IMG/VR virus record: IMGVR_UViG_3300005528_000046
Coordinates: 29,323 to 93,322 of that record
DNA: 64,000 bases
From: a virus
Reading direction: 5' to 3' (one strand)
The notes below the pieces were generated by a model. The model ran no database searches and was not told the DNA's origin. It was given only the letters and a program-made list of their open reading frames with translations. This document shows positions 62,283-64,000 of this stretch, one piece after another. Every line of letters begins with the position of its first letter. The first letter of the stretch is position 1. The position numbers were made by a program, and so were the translations under genes.

Positions 62283-62384
62283 TTATTTTTGTAACTCGTT
62301 AACTGATTGGACAATTATTTTAACGCAACTGGCGATCATCAATACTAGGACCGCCATTGCCAATGTGCATGCTACTACTTTCAT
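62283..62384 (-). CDS. tiny lipoprotein-like protein
   Basis: A 33-residue protein: MKVVACTLAMAVLVLMIASC is a signal sequence ending in a lipobox-like MIASC. Its ATG overlaps the stop of the previous gene (ATGA) and its stop lies one base before the sigma ATG. The tight packing supports translation. Confidence 0.5.
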   Translation of the reverse strand: MKVVACTLAMAVLVLMIASCVKIIVQSVNELQK

Positions 62385-62578
62385 CTTCCTGTGGTTAAGA
62401 ATAAAAATGATACTCTTACCGGCTCTGCCTGCTTAGCTCGGTACTCTGCATTCTTGCGTCCCTGCGCTAATGCCTGGTCTACCGTTTTGGTATTCCCTCC
62501 TGTCTTTGCATCTCGGGTGAACTGACCCAATACTGCTGCTTGTCTTTCGAATCCTGAATTTTTTGCTTTCTTTGCCAT
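62381..62578 (-). CDS. small basic early protein
   Basis: A 65-residue protein starting MAKKAKNSGFERQAAVLGQF, rich in Ala/Lys/Arg. First gene of a unit that continues into the lipoprotein-like and sigma genes. Confidence 0.6.
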   Translation of the reverse strand: MAKKAKNSGFERQAAVLGQFTRDAKTGGNTKTVDQALAQGRKNAEYRAKQAEPVRVSFLFLTTGR

Positions 62579-62600
62579 ATCTCTTATTTTTTTATATACT

Positions 62601-62631
62601 TAAATTTAATGAATTAATCAATGCGTGTCAA
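62601..62631 (-). promoter_or_regulatory. early promoter
   Basis: Minus strand TTGAC, CGCATTGA, TAAATTTA. Drives the three-gene unit ending in the sigma factor. Confidence 0.7.
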
Positions 62632-62660
62632 CCTTTTTCCAAGAAAAGTTTAAACTTTTT

Positions 62661-62849
62661 TTATGGAACGTCCTCCGTGTCATATAAATCTAGTTCCGGT
62701 GGAACACCTTCATCTTCCCGGGTAATGCAATCTACATATCCTTTGCCTTCAGCTACCATTAACCATGCCTCTTCTTCAGTCTCAGCTTCGACTTCATAAC
62801 TCTGAATCAACGTTGCCGGGATCCTTTCTTCAAACTTAAACTTCTTCAT
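62661..62849 (-). CDS. small acidic early protein
   Basis: A 62-residue acidic protein starting MKKFKFEERIPATLIQSYEVEA, with a beta-alpha-beta layout resembling small phage proteins with an EEAWLMVAEG helix. Read with the 72-residue gene from the 63.1-kb promoter. Confidence 0.6.
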   Translation of the reverse strand: MKKFKFEERIPATLIQSYEVEAETEEEAWLMVAEGKGYVDCITREDEGVPPELDLYDTEDVP

Positions 62850-62852
62850 ATC

Positions 62853-63071
62853 CTACTTATTAAATGGTTGTACAACTCCGCACTTTAAAAGTGCCTCAAT
62901 CAAATCCGGGCGAGGCACAAAGCCATTAGGCATAAATTGATCCAGGTAAGTGTCTGTGCATGGCTCTGTTGCATCAAATTCCTCATTGAACTCAGCTTCC
63001 AAAAGTCCTTCCAAAAACATGGCAATGTCTGCTGCCATTAAGATGTCAACTTTAAATTCTCTTTCTCTCAT
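62853..63071 (-). CDS. small acidic early protein
   Basis: A 72-residue protein starting MREREFKVDILMAADIAMFLEG. Helical N-terminus, Asp/Glu-rich. No family. GAGAAAAATG precedes it. Confidence 0.6.
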   Translation of the reverse strand: MREREFKVDILMAADIAMFLEGLLEAEFNEEFDATEPCTDTYLDQFMPNGFVPRPDLIEALLKCGVVQPFNK

Positions 63072-63096
63072 TTTTCTCTCTTTTTAAATTAATACT

Positions 63097-63127
63097 TAAA
63101 TATAAGGAATAAATCAATGCGATCCTA
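63097..63127 (-). promoter_or_regulatory. early promoter
   Basis: Minus strand TAGGA, CGCATTGA, TATATTTA. Drives the 72-residue and 62-residue genes. Confidence 0.65.
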
Positions 63128-63132
63128 ATCTT

Positions 63133-63378
63133 TTAGCAACTTTTTTCAGACTTTTTATCTAAAGCGTCTAACTCATCAACTTTGCGATCCAATGCTGCTG
63201 CATACTTACGATCCGCTTCCTCATTCGGAATGAATCCAATATTGTAATCTGAGTTTGGATTGATAATGTAACGGCCACCCCGGTCTGCTTGTACAACAAC
63301 ATGCTGAGGATCAAATATCTCAATCATTGATCCAAATTCTACCTTCTTTGTAATTGTGTTTGTGAATTTTACTCTCAT
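63133..63378 (-). CDS. small early protein
   Basis: An 81-residue protein with an N-terminal beta region (MRVKFTNTITKKVEFGSMIEI) and a charged helical end (ALDRKVDELDALDKKSEKS). No family recognised. Single-gene unit. Confidence 0.6.
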   Translation of the reverse strand: MRVKFTNTITKKVEFGSMIEIFDPQHVVVQADRGGRYIINPNSDYNIGFIPNEEADRKYAAALDRKVDELDALDKKSEKSC

Positions 63379-63401
63379 ATCTCTCTTTTTAAATTAATAC
63401 T

Positions 63402-63432
63402 TAAATATAATGATTATTTCAATGCGATCCTA
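63402..63432 (-). promoter_or_regulatory. early promoter
   Basis: Minus strand TAGGA, CGCATTGA, TATATTTA. Drives the 81-residue gene; the stop of the next gene lies just upstream. Confidence 0.65.
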
Positions 63433-63436
63433 GCAT

Positions 63437-63607
63437 TTAGGCAACTTTTTTTACAACAAAAGAATATTTGTAATAGTTACGTTCCCCCGGCGTTAAATGT
63501 GCCCGGCGACTTTTAGCATAAGCTTTTGCTTCTTCGTGATTTGCAAATTCTTTAACTACCCGGCCGGATTCTCCTATTCGGCCTCCTTTTTGAATTACTT
63601 GTGTCAT
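63437..63607 (-). CDS. small basic early protein
   Basis: A 56-residue basic protein starting MTQVIQKGGRIGESGRVVKE and ending VVKKVA. The final codons merge with the A-rich/GTTGC block of the next promoter. Too short to classify. Confidence 0.6.
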   Translation of the reverse strand: MTQVIQKGGRIGESGRVVKEFANHEEAKAYAKSRRAHLTPGERNYYKYSFVVKKVA

Positions 63608-63632
63608 TTTTCTCTCTTTTTAAATTAATACT

Positions 63633-63663
63633 TAAATATACCGATTATTTCAATGCGATCCTA
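63633..63663 (-). promoter_or_regulatory. early promoter
   Basis: Minus strand TAGGA, CGCATTGA, TATATTTA. The TAG of the -33 box is also the stop codon of the gene to its right. Confidence 0.65.
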
Positions 63664-63855
63664 ATTTTTAGGCAACTTTTTTTCTAAATTTTTTCTCTTT
63701 GCTTTTAGTCGCTTTATTTCTAACCGGCGGAGATATGGTCCGTGATTATACGTGCTACCCGCCCAAGCCATTGTCCAAACTGTCTTGTCAGTTTTCAAAA
63801 ACTCAATGCGGTTGTCAATTTTTACAATCAGATTCTGGATTTCTTGCTGTGTCAT
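63661..63855 (-). CDS. small basic early protein
   Basis: A 64-residue basic protein starting MTQQEIQNLIVKIDNRIEFLK, ending KKLPKN. The ATG at 63855 is preferred to a GTG that would overlap the zinc-ribbon gene. Its stop is in the next promoter's -33 box. Confidence 0.55.
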   Translation of the reverse strand: MTQQEIQNLIVKIDNRIEFLKTDKTVWTMAWAGSTYNHGPYLRRLEIKRLKAKRKNLEKKLPKN

Positions 63856-63865
63856 ATATCTCAAT

Positions 63866-64000
63866 TTACCAATTATACCATCTAAAACTTTCACTGCCAC
63901 ATTTGCATTTAAATGCTCTTGCCCATTTGCCTAAACTAAAATTATAAACTCGCTGGGTTACTTTGCCGCAATTATAACATTGGCACTTTTTGATTTCGGT
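63866..64000 (-). CDS. zinc-ribbon protein (partial, N-terminus beyond window)
   Basis: The last 44 codons of a gene that enters from the right. Two Cys pairs are visible, CQCYNCG and CKCG, about 24 residues apart, giving a zinc-ribbon pattern. Ends FRWYNW. Function unknown. Confidence 0.6.
   Translation of the reverse strand, partial: TEIKKCQCYNCGKVTQRVYNFSLGKWARAFKCKCGSESFRWYNW

Noticed and set aside
1-64000. tRNA genes or CRISPR arrays
   Set aside because: No cloverleaf with GTTCGA-type arm and no regularly spaced direct repeats were seen on reading; the only repeats are coding tracts, promoter blocks and the G-rich units.

Overview
The window looks like part of a large T4-like (myovirus) phage genome whose host is probably a member of the Bacteroidota. 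The T4 relationship rests on recognisable capsid, packaging, neck and baseplate proteins in T4-like order (terminase, portal, prohead protease, scaffold, major capsid protein, PhoH, gp13, gp14; then gp25, gp6 and a gp5-like protein) and on a gp55-like late sigma factor. The Bacteroidota inference rests on four things: early promoters with a -33 TTG-type box and a -7 TAnnTTTA box, a short RpoD-like sigma factor, a ribosomal protein bS21 homologue of the Bacteroidota subtype, and signal peptides of the style common in that phylum. Most of the DNA is AT-rich and nearly all genes lie on the minus strand. No tRNA, CRISPR array or insertion sequence was seen.

Layout. 1-5.4 kb: neck proteins gp14 (partial) and gp13, PhoH, a small protein, major capsid protein and acidic scaffold. 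5.5-14.7 kb: bS21 homologue, small core proteins, prohead protease, portal, terminase, two spanin-like membrane proteins and a repeat-bearing protein. 14.7-24.7 kb: a nucleotidyltransferase-ligase fusion, a large tail-type protein, a single-chain gp47-gp46 (SbcD-SbcC) fusion, a primase and a T7-type endonuclease I. 24.7-42.4 kb: an M15-like peptidase, an unknown protein with a capsid-targeting-like leader, a miniature kinase-like protein, LamG-containing appendage proteins and the baseplate wedge. 42.4-46.6 kb: gp55-like sigma, HD hydrolase, membrane proteins, zinc ribbon and UV damage endonuclease. 46.7-51.2 kb: the only plus-strand genes (three large unknowns) with a secreted CAP protein facing them. 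51.2-58.0 kb: many small late genes, a methyltransferase and a ferritin-like protein. 58.04-58.41 kb: a non-coding boundary with a perfect palindrome, G/C tracts and short repeats. 58.4-64 kb: an early region of small genes, an AAA+ ATPase and an RpoD-like sigma factor.

Regulation. Two promoter classes are visible. In the early region eight copies of a conserved block (A-rich/GTTTGC, then TTGAC or TAGGA, CGCATTGA, TAnnTTTA) precede genes. Elsewhere the octamer ATATTTAT (with one variant), always oriented with the gene, sits 4-38 bases before start codons at 22 places. It resembles the -7 box of the early promoters without the -33 box, which fits recognition by the gp55-like sigma. It often overlaps the stop codon of the preceding gene.

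A recurrent theme is a short N-terminal leader ending in a hydrophobic-x-E pattern (for example LLTE, ILRE, LLAE) on otherwise unrelated proteins. It resembles the capsid-targeting leaders of T4 internal proteins that gp21 protease cleaves. This suggests a set of packaged, possibly injected proteins, including the kinase-like protein, the M15-like peptidase and the plus-strand island proteins. Domain and promoter calls come from motifs read by eye; no database search was run.
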